DNA of 64,000 nucleotides, taken from assembly GCF_900099605.1 (NCBI RefSeq), contig NZ_FNDK01000009.1:1-64000 (forward strand), in the 5' to 3' direction. The position numbers were made by a program, and so were the translations under genes. This document shows positions 35,607 through 44,264 of this stretch, in pieces (the first letter of the stretch is position 1; every line of letters starts with the position of its first letter). Under the pieces are notes generated by a model. It was not told the DNA's origin, searched no databases, and was given only the letters and a program-made list of their open reading frames with translations. Source of the DNA: Alteribacillus persepolensis. GTDB lineage: Bacteria > Bacillota > Bacilli > Bacillales > Marinococcaceae.

Positions 35607-36504
35607 GTGTTTTGTCTAGTAATCCCATGCGGTTTGCCGCCGTGGCAAATTGTGCTCTCGTTAATGGCCCGTTTGGCCGTTCTCCGTTCAAGACTCCTGC
35701 TTCTTCTGCTTTTCTCCACGCCTCAGCGTGCGTCGCGGGAACATTCTCGCTTGGTGGAGCAGCATCAATCAACACCTTCAATGCTAAGGCGTCAGATAAG
35801 CTTAGTCTTCTATTTCTGTACTCATCTAACCATTTTTTATCGACAATACCCCGATTGACTGCATCAGACAAATAGTTCTCAAATGCATTTCTCAGTGTAG
35901 GACTGTTCGGATACATGATCTCACCCTCCTCCGGGTCGTCTGTCTTTTTCCTTAAATGAAAATAACTCGCTACACCTTCTGCATGACCTCGCGCAATCGC
36001 TTGGATGACACCGGGAGTTTTTAACAACGCTGCATCCCGGCTGTTATCTAAAAACAAAGATTCCGTCAGGACAGACACCATCGATTGATACGTTCCCCGA
36101 AGCACTGCAAAATTAGCACTTTTCAATCCCCGGTCTGTAATAGGACGGAACCGTTCCATCTGTGACTTAACAGCTGTGTGAAGTGCTCGCTGGAAAGGCA
36201 CAGAAGCGCTGGAGTTCGTATGCCGAAACGTCTCGATTCCGTTCGCAGCACCATTAAATTTATTAAAATGCACCGCTACAAACCCATCGGCTCCCCAATT
36301 TCTAGCCATTTGCGCTCGTGTGTCCAGAGGAATGAACGTATCGGTTGTCCGACTCATCTGTACTTGAACATCCTCATATTCATTCATTAAAATCGTTCTC
36401 ATATTTAGTCCAACCTGGAGAGTTAATGATTTTTCTATAAGTCCATTGGCAGCAGCACCGCTGTCCGTTCCTCCGTGTCCTGGATCAATAAAAATTTTTA
36501 CCAT
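35602..36504 (-). CDS. N-acetylmuramoyl-L-alanine amidase (Amidase_3)
   Basis: A 300-residue amidase. The catalytic domain covers 1-185: DPGHGGTDSGAAANGLIEK supplies His10 and Glu24 as zinc ligands, VAVHFN the next histidine, and LTESLFLDN the catalytic glutamate. The remainder is a helical region ending with an SLH-like segment (LTRAQFATAANRMGLL). There is no signal peptide, as in phage endolysins and mother-cell spore lysins. No other phage gene is near, so a domesticated lysin is the simplest reading. Confidence 0.87.
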   Translation of the reverse strand: MVKIFIDPGHGGTDSGAAANGLIEKSLTLQVGLNMRTILMNEYEDVQVQMSRTTDTFIPLDTRAQMARNWGADGFVAVHFNKFNGAANGIETFRHTNSSASVPFQRALHTAVKSQMERFRPITDRGLKSANFAVLRGTYQSMVSVLTESLFLDNSRDAALLKTPGVIQAIARGHAEGVASYFHLRKKTDDPEEGEIMYPNSPTLRNAFENYLSDAVNRGIVDKKWLDEYRNRRLSLSDALALKVLIDAAPPSENVPATHAEAWRKAEEAGVLNGERPNGPLTRAQFATAANRMGLLDKTQ

Positions 36505-36872
36505 CTATCTCCCTCCTCTCCTTTTTCTATTAAAGGATGAAAGGTATTACATCTACTGCATATGCGAGGAGAGAATATTCTAGCACGGCCAACGTACACA
36601 GGTAACCCACATTCCGCTCTACTATATAATAAAGGAATATACCAGCAGTCAAGCAACCATCACAGAAATCATTAATTCGAAAGTATCGCCTTCAACAAAC
36701 TGCTTCTATCCTAGTCACGTCCATACCGTAAAAGTCACAAATACTATAAAATCACTGTAAATAAATATTACACAGAGTTTTCCTTTCTAATATTTTGTAA
36801 AAATTGTAAATTTCCGCTTTTTTTAAATATTCACGTGTTATTATCTAAATCGAAGAAAAAAAGAAAGGGGCG
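36505..36872. other. Gene-free region upstream of the desaturase
   Basis: A+T-rich 368-bp gap between the divergent amidase and desaturase genes. Nothing beyond likely promoters could be identified. Confidence 0.4.
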
Positions 36873-36950
36873 ATGTCGGGTACTTATGTTGACAGCGAAC
36901 AGAAAAAAAGAAGAATTTATGGGCTGCTTACTTCAAAATACGAGGAGTGA
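36873..36950 (+). CDS. Possible 25-residue leader ORF
   Basis: GAAAGGGG stands close before ATG at 36873. The frame encodes 25 residues (MSGTYVDSEQKKRRIYGLLT then SKYEE) and ends with GAGGAGTGA, which supplies the ribosome binding site of the desaturase six bases later. This arrangement could couple translation. No homologue is known to me. Confidence 0.35.
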   Translation: MSGTYVDSEQKKRRIYGLLTSKYEE

Positions 36951-36956
36951 TGCTGA

Positions 36957-37925
36957 ATGGAAAATTTCAAAATCCAAAAAGCACAGTTTTCAAAACGTAT
37001 AAAGGAAGAATTAAGACCTCTACATAAAAAAAACAACTGGTTTAATGCGTTCAGCTTGACTTATGACTGGAGCATCATTTTTGCATCCGTTATATTTGTT
37101 AAAATGTATCCTAGCTGGTGGACCTACCTTATTGCTATTGCGCTTATTGGAAGTAGAATGAGAGCTTTTGATAATTTAATGCATGAATCCAGCCATGGGT
37201 TATTATTTAAAAATAGGAAGTTAAATAAATGGGTGGCATGTATCTTTGCTGCATTCCCTGTATTTACCTCTTACACAGCGTATTGTACCTCCCATTATAA
37301 ACATCATCGTCACTTATGGCACAGTGAAAAAGACCCTGATACGAAACGTTATTCCTTAATTGGACTTGATAAACCACAAACTAGCCTCCGTACATTTGTA
37401 AAAAAACATATTATTAAACCACTTACATTAACTCACGTCCCTAAATACGTTTTTGGTACACTTCATGTAAATATACTTTCAAAAGAAGAACCGAAGATTG
37501 AAACGTTTGTCAAAATATTTTTCTGGTTAGGTATCGTTAGTACGAGTATCCTCTTTCATTTTTGGCTTGATTTGATTTTATTTTGGCTTGTTCCATTGTT
37601 AACCACTTTTCAAATCTTTCGTTATTGGGCTGAAATGGCAGAACACTCCGGCTTAAAGTCTGCACAAGAACTTTACGCGAGCAGAAACACATTTGGTAAC
37701 CCTCTTGAGCGTTTTTTCTTGCATCCCCATCACGATAATTACCATTTGGTCCATCATTTGTTTCCGGCAATTCCCCATTATAACTTAAAGAAAGCTCATT
37801 TAGTTTTAATGAAAGACAAAGAATATCGAGAGGCTCATCACTGTACAGGGTTCTTTAAATCTTTTCTTCCTGGAGTTGCAAGTGTGATAGAAGATATATG
37901 CGGAAAATACATCCTTCGAAGATAA
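36957..37925 (+). CDS. Fatty-acid desaturase-family membrane di-iron enzyme
   Basis: A 322-residue membrane enzyme with three histidine boxes: HESSH (76-80), HYKHH (113-117) and HLVHH (about 262-266). Hydrophobic segments lie around 35-65, 90-105 and 185-215. The pattern fits the FA_desaturase family, in the branch with rhizobitoxine desaturase and carotenoid or alkane hydroxylases more than with acyl-lipid desaturases. Substrate unknown. No carotenoid or lipid genes are close. Confidence 0.82.
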   Translation: MENFKIQKAQFSKRIKEELRPLHKKNNWFNAFSLTYDWSIIFASVIFVKMYPSWWTYLIAIALIGSRMRAFDNLMHESSHGLLFKNRKLNKWVACIFAAFPVFTSYTAYCTSHYKHHRHLWHSEKDPDTKRYSLIGLDKPQTSLRTFVKKHIIKPLTLTHVPKYVFGTLHVNILSKEEPKIETFVKIFFWLGIVSTSILFHFWLDLILFWLVPLLTTFQIFRYWAEMAEHSGLKSAQELYASRNTFGNPLERFFLHPHHDNYHLVHHLFPAIPHYNLKKAHLVLMKDKEYREAHHCTGFFKSFLPGVASVIEDICGKYILRR

Positions 37926-37928
37926 TAA

Positions 37929-37956
37929 AGATGGGACGCTATGTCCCATCTCATTT
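37929..37956. terminator. Terminator after the desaturase gene
   Basis: AGATGGGAC (37929-37937) pairs with GTCCCATCT (37943-37951), 5-nt loop, then CATTTTTAA. Confidence 0.8.
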
Positions 37957-38658
37957 TTAATATGCACAAGTTGGCTGTTTTGCATCTAGATAAAATTCTT
38001 CTATTATACACTCATTATTAGCAGGCAGCAGCATATCTTTTAATTCGTTCAATGCTTTGTCAGCCCGTTTTTTCTCATTCTGATTGTGATCAATACATAA
38101 AAGGATTTTCTTAGACGACGTATCTATTTTTGTACTGTCCGCATCCTTGTGGTTCCATAAAGCACAAATAACTTGCCTGTCATCAGAATAAACGACAGAC
38201 GGATAATGCAAAGGTATTGGCTTATTACTGCCTATTGGTACCATCCTTTCTTCTGCCTTCTGATCTGCAAAACGTAAATGTACATTGCCGTTAATCTTAT
38301 CGAGGTCATAGGCTCCAATACAAAGTCGGTGTTTTAAAGAAATATAATTATAGATATCTACTATCGGATGGATCCCAAAGACATTTTTCCCCTTTTTATA
38401 TTGTTTAAAAAGAGATTCAAATGAGCTTAGAAATTTACTAGGCTTCACTCCCATATGTTTATAGACGTTTCTCCAGCGCTTTACTTCCTGACGGGTATTA
38501 ATACCATAAGGGCCCCAGTTCTCATCTAATAATAGGTGCTGGTTTTCTTCTGCAGGAATGTCGGCCGCATATGCCAACGAGCTGCATTGAATCACCGAGC
38601 CCGTGACAGCAGCATCTGGGAATGTCTCTAACACATCTGTATGTATTTGAATATTCAT
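37957..38658 (-). CDS. B3/B4 tRNA-binding-domain protein
   Basis: A 233-residue stand-alone B3/B4 domain (PF03483), the editing-type domain of phenylalanyl-tRNA synthetase beta. Visible hallmarks are YKHMGVKPSKF, VDIYNYISLKHRLCIGAYDLDKI and the ending FYLDAKQP. Such proteins may edit mischarged tRNA or bind amino acids. AGGAGG precedes the ATG. It is 26 bp from a LysE-type exporter gene on the same strand, with a divergent MocR-type regulator, which suggests a role in handling a non-standard or excess amino acid. Confidence 0.8.
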   Translation of the reverse strand: MNIQIHTDVLETFPDAAVTGSVIQCSSLAYAADIPAEENQHLLLDENWGPYGINTRQEVKRWRNVYKHMGVKPSKFLSSFESLFKQYKKGKNVFGIHPIVDIYNYISLKHRLCIGAYDLDKINGNVHLRFADQKAEERMVPIGSNKPIPLHYPSVVYSDDRQVICALWNHKDADSTKIDTSSKKILLCIDHNQNEKKRADKALNELKDMLLPANNECIIEEFYLDAKQPTCAY

Positions 38659-38684
38659 CTTTTACCTCCTGCCTTCCACCATCA

Positions 38685-39290
38685 TTACATGGCTTGTATA
38701 ATCATATACAGTGCGATTGCCATAATCATAAATGCCGATATTTTATTGATTCGTTTCCGCCATGTGAAATGTTTATCTAATTTCCCTATGATTCGGCCGG
38801 AATATGCTAACAAGAAGAAATATAGCCAAGAAACACCAATAGATGCAGCGGTAAACATCCATTGTTGGATATCATCATACAGCAGGGAATTCGTTCCAAT
38901 CACCCCAAATGTGTCTAAAAATGCGTGTGGATTCAAAAGTGACACCGATGACGCAAACAATATTTGCTGTTTACCTGACAAGGGCTTTAATGCCGCACCA
39001 TTCGATGGATCATCGTTCCAAATCACCCAGGAAATGTATAATAAGAAGAGAATACCGGCGACATACAACACATCTCTTAACCACAAGAACTGATCGACTA
39101 GAAATGATGTCCCTAATACCGCAAGTAAAATTAAAATCGTGTCACATATGGAAGCCGTAAACACCGCTGGCGATGCCCTGTATAAGCTGGGCTGTGTTAC
39201 GCCTTGATTAAAAACGAATAAATTCTGCACACCCAATGGTAAAATTAATCCAGCTGATAAAAGAAACCCATGAAAAAAAGCTTCCCACAT
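38685..39290 (-). CDS. LysE/ArgO-family amino-acid exporter
   Basis: A 201-residue exporter with six membrane segments. GLILPLGVQNLFVFNQG near the N-terminus and SLLNPHAFLDTFGVIG in the centre are LysE/ArgO signatures, so basic amino acids are the likely substrates. ATG at 39290 has AAAGGA upstream; the longer frame adds 22 polar residues without a ribosome binding site. It precedes the B3/B4 gene and is divergent from the MocR regulator. Confidence 0.87.
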   Translation of the reverse strand: MWEAFFHGFLLSAGLILPLGVQNLFVFNQGVTQPSLYRASPAVFTASICDTILILLAVLGTSFLVDQFLWLRDVLYVAGILFLLYISWVIWNDDPSNGAALKPLSGKQQILFASSVSLLNPHAFLDTFGVIGTNSLLYDDIQQWMFTAASIGVSWLYFFLLAYSGRIIGKLDKHFTWRKRINKISAFMIMAIALYMIIQAM

Positions 39291-39419
39291 AAGCGATAAT
39301 CCTTTCTCTTGTGATGTTGGTTTTATCTTAGACGGGAAGTTCCTTGTTGTCACCATCCACTTTTATCATCGTAAAACCAGCCACTTTCGAAGTAAAAAAA
39401 GAAACCGAGGTCGATAATA

Positions 39420-40859
39420 TTGACAGAAAAATGGATTCCAAACCCTGACAGCCATATTCCTTACTATTTACAAATTAAACAATACATCCTCGACAAAATA
39501 AAAAGCGGAGAATGGCACGTCGGTTTTAAGCTCCCTTCCCAACGAAAGTTAGCAGAAGACTTCGGAGTCAACCGCAGCACCGTGATTAATGCATATGACG
39601 AGGCTGCAGCTGATGGTTATATCGACTCCTATCAAGGACGCGGCACGATTGTCGTTGATGATTCTCCTGAATCAGAAGAAACCGTTCATCCACCAGACTG
39701 GCACGCCTATGCCAAATCTGGAAAACATCATCCTAATACAGCAGTAGTACAATCCATTAATAGAGAAGAATTTAACACAGAGATGATCCGCTTAGGTACC
39801 GGAGAGCTTTCCCCGCAATTGTTGCCAGTTCAACAAATGAACGCCTTGTTCCAACACATATCCATCGATGACAAACAGCTGGGCTATGAAGAGCCAAAAG
39901 GTTCTCTTCTATTACGAGAGCAAATCAGCGAGCGCGTTTTGACCCTTGGCATTTCTGCAAGCCCTGGCGACATACTTATCACTTCCGGTGCTCTGCAGGG
40001 GCTGCAGTTAGTTGCAAGCGGCCTCCTTCAAAAGCAATCAACCGTACTGGTAGAAAAGCCATCGTATTTGTACTCCCTGCAATTGTTACAGTCAGAGAAC
40101 ATCCAGATGGCCGGACTGCCTCTTTACCCTGAAAATTACGAAACAGAAATAGAGAAAGCACGAAAAAAACACAATCCTGCTCTTATGTATACGATTCCGA
40201 GCTTTCACAACCCAACCGGCCGATGCATGACAGTGTCACAGCGGGAAGAATTGTTACATGCGTGCAGGAAATACAGCCTTCCTATCATTGAAGATGATGT
40301 CTATCATGACCTTTGGCTTGATACTCCCCCTCCTCCTGCGCTGAAATCAATGGATACACATGGCCTGGTTTTATATATGGGGAGTCTCTCGAAGAGTTTA
40401 AGTCCAGGACTTCGAATTGGGTGGGTCATCGGGCCGGAAGAAGTGATAGACCGACTAGCAGACATCAAGATGCAGACCGACTACGGCTCCAGCTCCTTGT
40501 CGCAAAAGATTGTCTATCATTGGCTAAAAAGCGGAAGGTATGAAGAATATGTGGAACAGATAAGAGAACATCTTCGCAAACGTCGAGACTTTATGCTGAA
40601 GCTTTTACATGAGTATTTTCAAGATATCGCTGCGTGGAACACACCAAAAGGTTCGTTTTACATCTGGATTCAATTTCATTCTGAAGTCTCGGTGAACCGT
40701 TTATACTACAAGGCGCTCCAAAAAAATATCTTACTCAATCCAGGTACCATTTATGATAAAACAGCTGCGCAATCTCTCAGATTATCATTTGCCTATGCCT
40801 CCTATGAGGAAATGGAATATGGAATAAAAACCTTAAGGGAATTAATATCAATCAAATAA
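39420..40859 (+). CDS. MocR-type regulator (GntR helix-turn-helix fused to aminotransferase)
   Basis: A 479-residue PLP-dependent regulator. The winged helix occupies about 10-75 (KLPSQRKLAEDFGVNRSTV), a linker follows, and 110-479 is a fold-type I aminotransferase with the PLP lysine in GSLSKSLSPGLR (near residue 320). Start TTG after CCGAGG. The gene is divergent from the LysE exporter and B3/B4 gene, which it probably controls in response to an amino acid bound as a PLP aldimine. Confidence 0.9.
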   Translation: MTEKWIPNPDSHIPYYLQIKQYILDKIKSGEWHVGFKLPSQRKLAEDFGVNRSTVINAYDEAAADGYIDSYQGRGTIVVDDSPESEETVHPPDWHAYAKSGKHHPNTAVVQSINREEFNTEMIRLGTGELSPQLLPVQQMNALFQHISIDDKQLGYEEPKGSLLLREQISERVLTLGISASPGDILITSGALQGLQLVASGLLQKQSTVLVEKPSYLYSLQLLQSENIQMAGLPLYPENYETEIEKARKKHNPALMYTIPSFHNPTGRCMTVSQREELLHACRKYSLPIIEDDVYHDLWLDTPPPPALKSMDTHGLVLYMGSLSKSLSPGLRIGWVIGPEEVIDRLADIKMQTDYGSSSLSQKIVYHWLKSGRYEEYVEQIREHLRKRRDFMLKLLHEYFQDIAAWNTPKGSFYIWIQFHSEVSVNRLYYKALQKNILLNPGTIYDKTAAQSLRLSFAYASYEEMEYGIKTLRELISIK

Positions 40860-40951
40860 GGCCAATACCGATGACCAATCTTCTCCCTCCCCCTCTATAA
40901 GTGATTGACCGGCTCATCAATAACTCCCTCTCATTACTGCCTGAATAAGAA

Positions 40952-40979
40952 AACACTCCTATTTTTATCTAGGAGTGTT
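40952..40979 (-). terminator. Terminator of the DUF2935 gene
   Basis: AACACTCCT pairs with AGGAGTGTT around ATTTTTATCT. TTCTTATTC follows on the minus strand; it can also serve the converging MocR gene. Confidence 0.8.
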
Positions 40980-40989
40980 CCAGCCGTTT

Positions 40990-41424
40990 TTACATCGTTT
41001 GCTGATTATACAAAAGCGCTTGGGCAATCCCAATAAAATATTCGGATTCCCTTATGATATGGTCAATCACCACTTGAGCGGTCGGGTTTTGACTGACCGC
41101 CTGGCTTTGTGTTTTAATTTGCCGGCACAGTTCAATAAAATCCTCACTCTGCTTTAAACAAAACGATACTAACCTTAAAACTTCCTGCATTAAAGCGGGT
41201 GATAACGTCTTATTCGAACGAATTACCGATTCAATAAAGCGGAGAATGTACTGATGTGTTTCTGCCAGCGCTTTTTCCCATTCATTTAATGCATCGACAT
41301 ATTCCTGTTCCAATCCCGATACTAGTTCTCGAATGACAACCGTATGTTCTTCTTCCTGATGTTTCCAAAATTCGGCTTCATCCAAAATCCGTAAAGGCAT
41401 TTGTGAACCATAATAAAATTGCAA
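40990..41424 (-). CDS. DUF2935 helical protein
   Basis: A 144-residue, all-helical protein of the DUF2935 family; DEAEFWKHQEEEHTVVIREL is the characteristic stretch, with Glu and His residues that could bind a di-metal site. Function is unknown. The TTG at 41424 lies almost on the AGGAG sequence, so translation may start at the ATG at 41400 (MPLRILDEAEFW). Confidence 0.75.
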   Translation of the reverse strand: MQFYYGSQMPLRILDEAEFWKHQEEEHTVVIRELVSGLEQEYVDALNEWEKALAETHQYILRFIESVIRSNKTLSPALMQEVLRLVSFCLKQSEDFIELCRQIKTQSQAVSQNPTAQVVIDHIIRESEYFIGIAQALLYNQQTM

Positions 41425-41632
41425 TCTCCTGCCCCCTTTATATTACTGCTTCAATATATGAGGGCGTTCTTTGCTTTATGCAGACTTGTCTATAAGAGAA
41501 ATGCAAATGAAATGATCAATCTGCTTTCCTCACTCTGTTCTCCCATTCTTTTAACTACGACGTGAGAAAATGAGATTATTTGTTTCCTATTACTGTTTCA
41601 TTGCCCTATATTCGAGCCCGCGTTCACTCAAT

Positions 41633-41806
41633 CTATTCGCCGGCCTGACTATTTCCTTTACTATCCCTATGTATTTTCTTGAGAGTGGTATTAATATTTT
41701 GTAAGCTTAATAAAATAAAGCCCAGCATAAGAAAAGTAATTAATTCTCCTGTAAAAACAGATATAATTCCGAGTATTAAAAAATATAAACCATACCACCA
41801 GTTCAT
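41633..41806 (-). CDS. 57-residue two-helix membrane protein
   Basis: AGGAGG lies 12 nt before ATG at 41806. The protein starts MNWWYGLYFLILGIISVFTG and has two membrane helices (about 5-20 and 23-38), followed by a polar tail ending QAGE. It looks like a conserved small Bacillaceae membrane protein. Function unknown. Confidence 0.6.
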   Translation of the reverse strand: MNWWYGLYFLILGIISVFTGELITFLMLGFILLSLQNINTTLKKIHRDSKGNSQAGE

Positions 41807-41952
41807 GATGAACTCTTCCCTCCTTTATGTATGTGGAGCTTCGCTTTCCTTTGCCTGCGCTCCGCAGTCATTTTTTCACATCCCCAATACTTGTACAATG
41901 CGTATTGTGGAAAGAGAGTTAAATATATCTTTAATGAAAGCTTTCTACATGA

Positions 41953-42093
41953 CTATGCAAAGATATAAAACAGCTCTTTTATGGCAGCAAAACATATGAT
42001 CACAGCTGTAATGATATAGGCATATCCTAATATCTTTCTATCTTCCAATCCGCTCAAAAAGAAAAATATCGTCAGAAAAGACAAAAGTATCAT
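41953..42093 (-). CDS. Small membrane protein, second half of an overlapping pair
   Basis: A 46-residue hydrophobic protein beginning MILLSFLTIFFFLSGLEDRK with two helices. Its ATG overlaps the stop of the preceding 32-residue frame by ATGA. Joined, the two halves would make one four-helix protein of about 78 residues, similar in plan to DUF3953 proteins. Either a translationally coupled pair or one gene split by a frameshift. Confidence 0.4.
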   Translation of the reverse strand: MILLSFLTIFFFLSGLEDRKILGYAYIITAVIICFAAIKELFYIFA

Positions 42094-42188
42094 ATCAGGG
42101 AACGCAATGCGCCGAATAAAAAATGATAAAATCCAACACCAATAGCAGCTACCGCCAGCATAACGTTAATAGCACTCCATATCTGCAT
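42090..42188 (-). CDS. Small membrane protein, first half of an overlapping pair
   Basis: A 32-residue frame starting MQIWSAINVMLAVAAIGVGF, with AAAGGG upstream of the ATG. It ends at the ATGA overlap with the next frame. It looks like the N-terminal part of a DUF3953-like protein. Confidence 0.4.
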   Translation of the reverse strand: MQIWSAINVMLAVAAIGVGFYHFLFGALRSLI

Positions 42189-42311
42189 AAATAAAGAATC
42201 CCTTTATCCAATAACCTTTCTCATTATCACAAAATAATGTTTTATGCCAGATCACATACGACACCAGCAAAGTACAATTATTTCACAAAAAAGTTCAGCT
42301 GAGGGAAAAGA

Positions 42312-42506
42312 ATTTCTCTTGTATTCGCGAACGGTCCTGTTCCAGATACAGAAGTTAACCCCATTGTGGAAACTGCGTCCGGTAATAGCGTCACACGAAC
42401 CTCCGTACCGAAAGTACGCGGCAGATTTCACAAAACATAAGACACGGCTGACTTCGAACCTTCAAGTACAGGAGATGGATCGCTGCTCGTATACAGATTT
42501 CCCTAA
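42312..42506 (+). pseudogene. Coding-like remnant of unknown origin
   Basis: The plus strand reads VFANGPVPDTEVNPIVETAS and onward to a stop at 42438, then continues in the same frame (DFEPSSTGDGSLLVYRFP) to a second stop at 42504. Composition is protein-like but no start or ribosome binding site is present. It occupies most of the 335-bp gap before the converging PstS-like gene. Confidence 0.25.
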
Positions 42507-42523
42507 AATGATTGGAGACATCT

Positions 42524-43678
42524 CTAAAACGAATCATCAATCGGTACGTACCCTGTCTTTTCAATCAGTGTCTGCCCCTCATCAGACAATACCCATTCGA
42601 TAAAAGCATCAACGTTCGGGTTATCCGTTCCGTTTGTAATCGCAAAAAACTCACTCGTTAATGGATATTTCTCTTGTTGGATGGATGTGACGTCTGGTTT
42701 TATTCCATCTACTTGCAAAAGCTTGATGCTGTTGTTTTCTACCATCTCTGTCGCAAAATATCGATAGGAAAAACCGACAGCGTTGCGGTGATTTCGATAA
42801 TCCGAAGCCTTTTCAATAATACCGCCCATGCCGTTGATGCGTTGATCTACAGGCGGAGTCATAATCGGTGTGCCATCCATCATGTTTTGCAGTCCCGTCT
42901 GGCTGCCGCTTCCTTCTGGCCGCTGGAAAGCTATAATGTCTTGATTACGTCCGCCCACTTCTTTCCAGTTCGTCATGTCACCAGCGTAAATGCCTTGCAG
43001 TTCCTCTACGGTTACACTATCTACAGGATTACTCTCATGTACAAAGAACACAAATGCCTCTTTACCAATAGGTACCTGTTTGGCATCTGGTCCAAGCTTT
43101 TCCTCTTGGCTGCTGGACGGGCCGGCTGCAAATATAATATCTACTTCTTGGGCTGCTAATCTCTCATAAGCACGATTAGTTTTTAATGCCACAACATCAC
43201 TTTTATTCGGATTGTGATGCGGATACGTATCTTCTGGATAAACCGCACGCACAAATGCAGCATAAACAGGGTATAAAGCAGTGGCACCGTCAAGCGTTGG
43301 CAGATTCTCTGTCATTTGAAATTCAGCAGTTTCTTCTAATGAAACAACGTTTGTATTCTCACGAAATGGTTCATATTCCGCTAAATCTACTTCTGCCTGC
43401 TGTATTTCAATATGATTGATATACGCTTCGTATCCACGATAGCTTGCTAGAGGAATAATGATAATGAATAAAGGAAGCAGCACTCTCATCCTGGCCGACA
43501 CACTTCTCCATCCTCCTAGAATCCATATACTCCCAATAATAAACACACTGCCAGCGATGACACCAACATATATGTAGCCATTCTCCGCGGACATCAGCAT
43601 AGACATACCGACTGCAATAACACTGAAAAACCCAAAGACAACCGTAAATAACAGCATTCCCAATATCCGTTTCACCAT
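42524..43678 (-). CDS. Membrane-anchored PstS-like phosphate-binding protein
   Basis: A 384-residue protein. Three hydrophobic helices (about 5-28, 37-55, 65-82) replace the usual lipoprotein signal. Residues 120-384 form a phosphate-type periplasmic-binding domain, with LDGATALYPVYAAFV at the first phosphate loop and RPEGSGSQT at the second. No pstCAB or phoU genes are near, so it may sense rather than transport phosphate. ATG follows AGGGG. Confidence 0.8.
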   Translation of the reverse strand: MVKRILGMLLFTVVFGFFSVIAVGMSMLMSAENGYIYVGVIAGSVFIIGSIWILGGWRSVSARMRVLLPLFIIIIPLASYRGYEAYINHIEIQQAEVDLAEYEPFRENTNVVSLEETAEFQMTENLPTLDGATALYPVYAAFVRAVYPEDTYPHHNPNKSDVVALKTNRAYERLAAQEVDIIFAAGPSSSQEEKLGPDAKQVPIGKEAFVFFVHESNPVDSVTVEELQGIYAGDMTNWKEVGGRNQDIIAFQRPEGSGSQTGLQNMMDGTPIMTPPVDQRINGMGGIIEKASDYRNHRNAVGFSYRYFATEMVENNSIKLLQVDGIKPDVTSIQQEKYPLTSEFFAITNGTDNPNVDAFIEWVLSDEGQTLIEKTGYVPIDDSF

Positions 43679-43734
43679 GATAAGTGCCCCTCTCCCCTCT
43701 TATGTTTCGTGACTTCCTCCATCTTCTTGGCAGA

Positions 43735-44146
43735 CTATTTCTTAATCACTATCGATAATTTATAGTTGGCGTATTCGTTTAAATCTACCAAAAACTGATC
43801 TAAGCGCTCATTCGATGGAAATTTACATTCCAGCAGATAACAGCCATCTCCACTGATTTTGTAGTTATTGATCATATATTTGTTGTGTGCGTCAACAAAC
43901 GATAAATACGGCTTGTGATTCGCTGTTTTTGTATAGATATTGATCAACGCATGCACATGCCGCCCAAGTCTCTCATCATTCACCTTAATCATATGTTCTT
44001 CAATCACACGACTATCTTCTAACTTTGCCACTCGCAGCGCAGCGGCTTGTCCCGTTAAATGAACCTTATCCCCCCAATTCCTTCATCGTTATCCGACTGT
44101 TTTTGGACAATTCATCCAAAATACGCATATCTGTATAATCCAGCAC
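43735..44146 (-). pseudogene. Lrp/AsnC-family regulator, frameshifted in a G tract
   Basis: GTG at 44146, behind AAAGGA, begins MLDYTDMRILDELSKNSRIT and reaches MKELG. A run of six G (44070-44075) then shifts the frame to a stop. With five G it would continue DKVHLTGQAAALRVAKLEDS into the 98-residue frame at 43735-44031, giving a normal Lrp with the sensor domain ending YANYKLSIVIKK. The sequence resembles Bacillus LrpC. One base separates an intact from a broken gene, so sequencing error or slippage is possible. Confidence 0.75.
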
Positions 44147-44264
44147 GCATTCCAATCCTTTCATTTATCAAGTATAACGGCAGCCAAACTTGATATGATC
44201 TATGTATTCGCTCACTGGCCTTAGTGTAAACTACACACGTATGAAAAGGAAAGGAATGGTAAAC

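Noticed and set aside
35602-36504. Phage origin of the amidase region
   Set aside because: The amidase is of the lysin type, but no holin, tail, integrase or attachment site is near.
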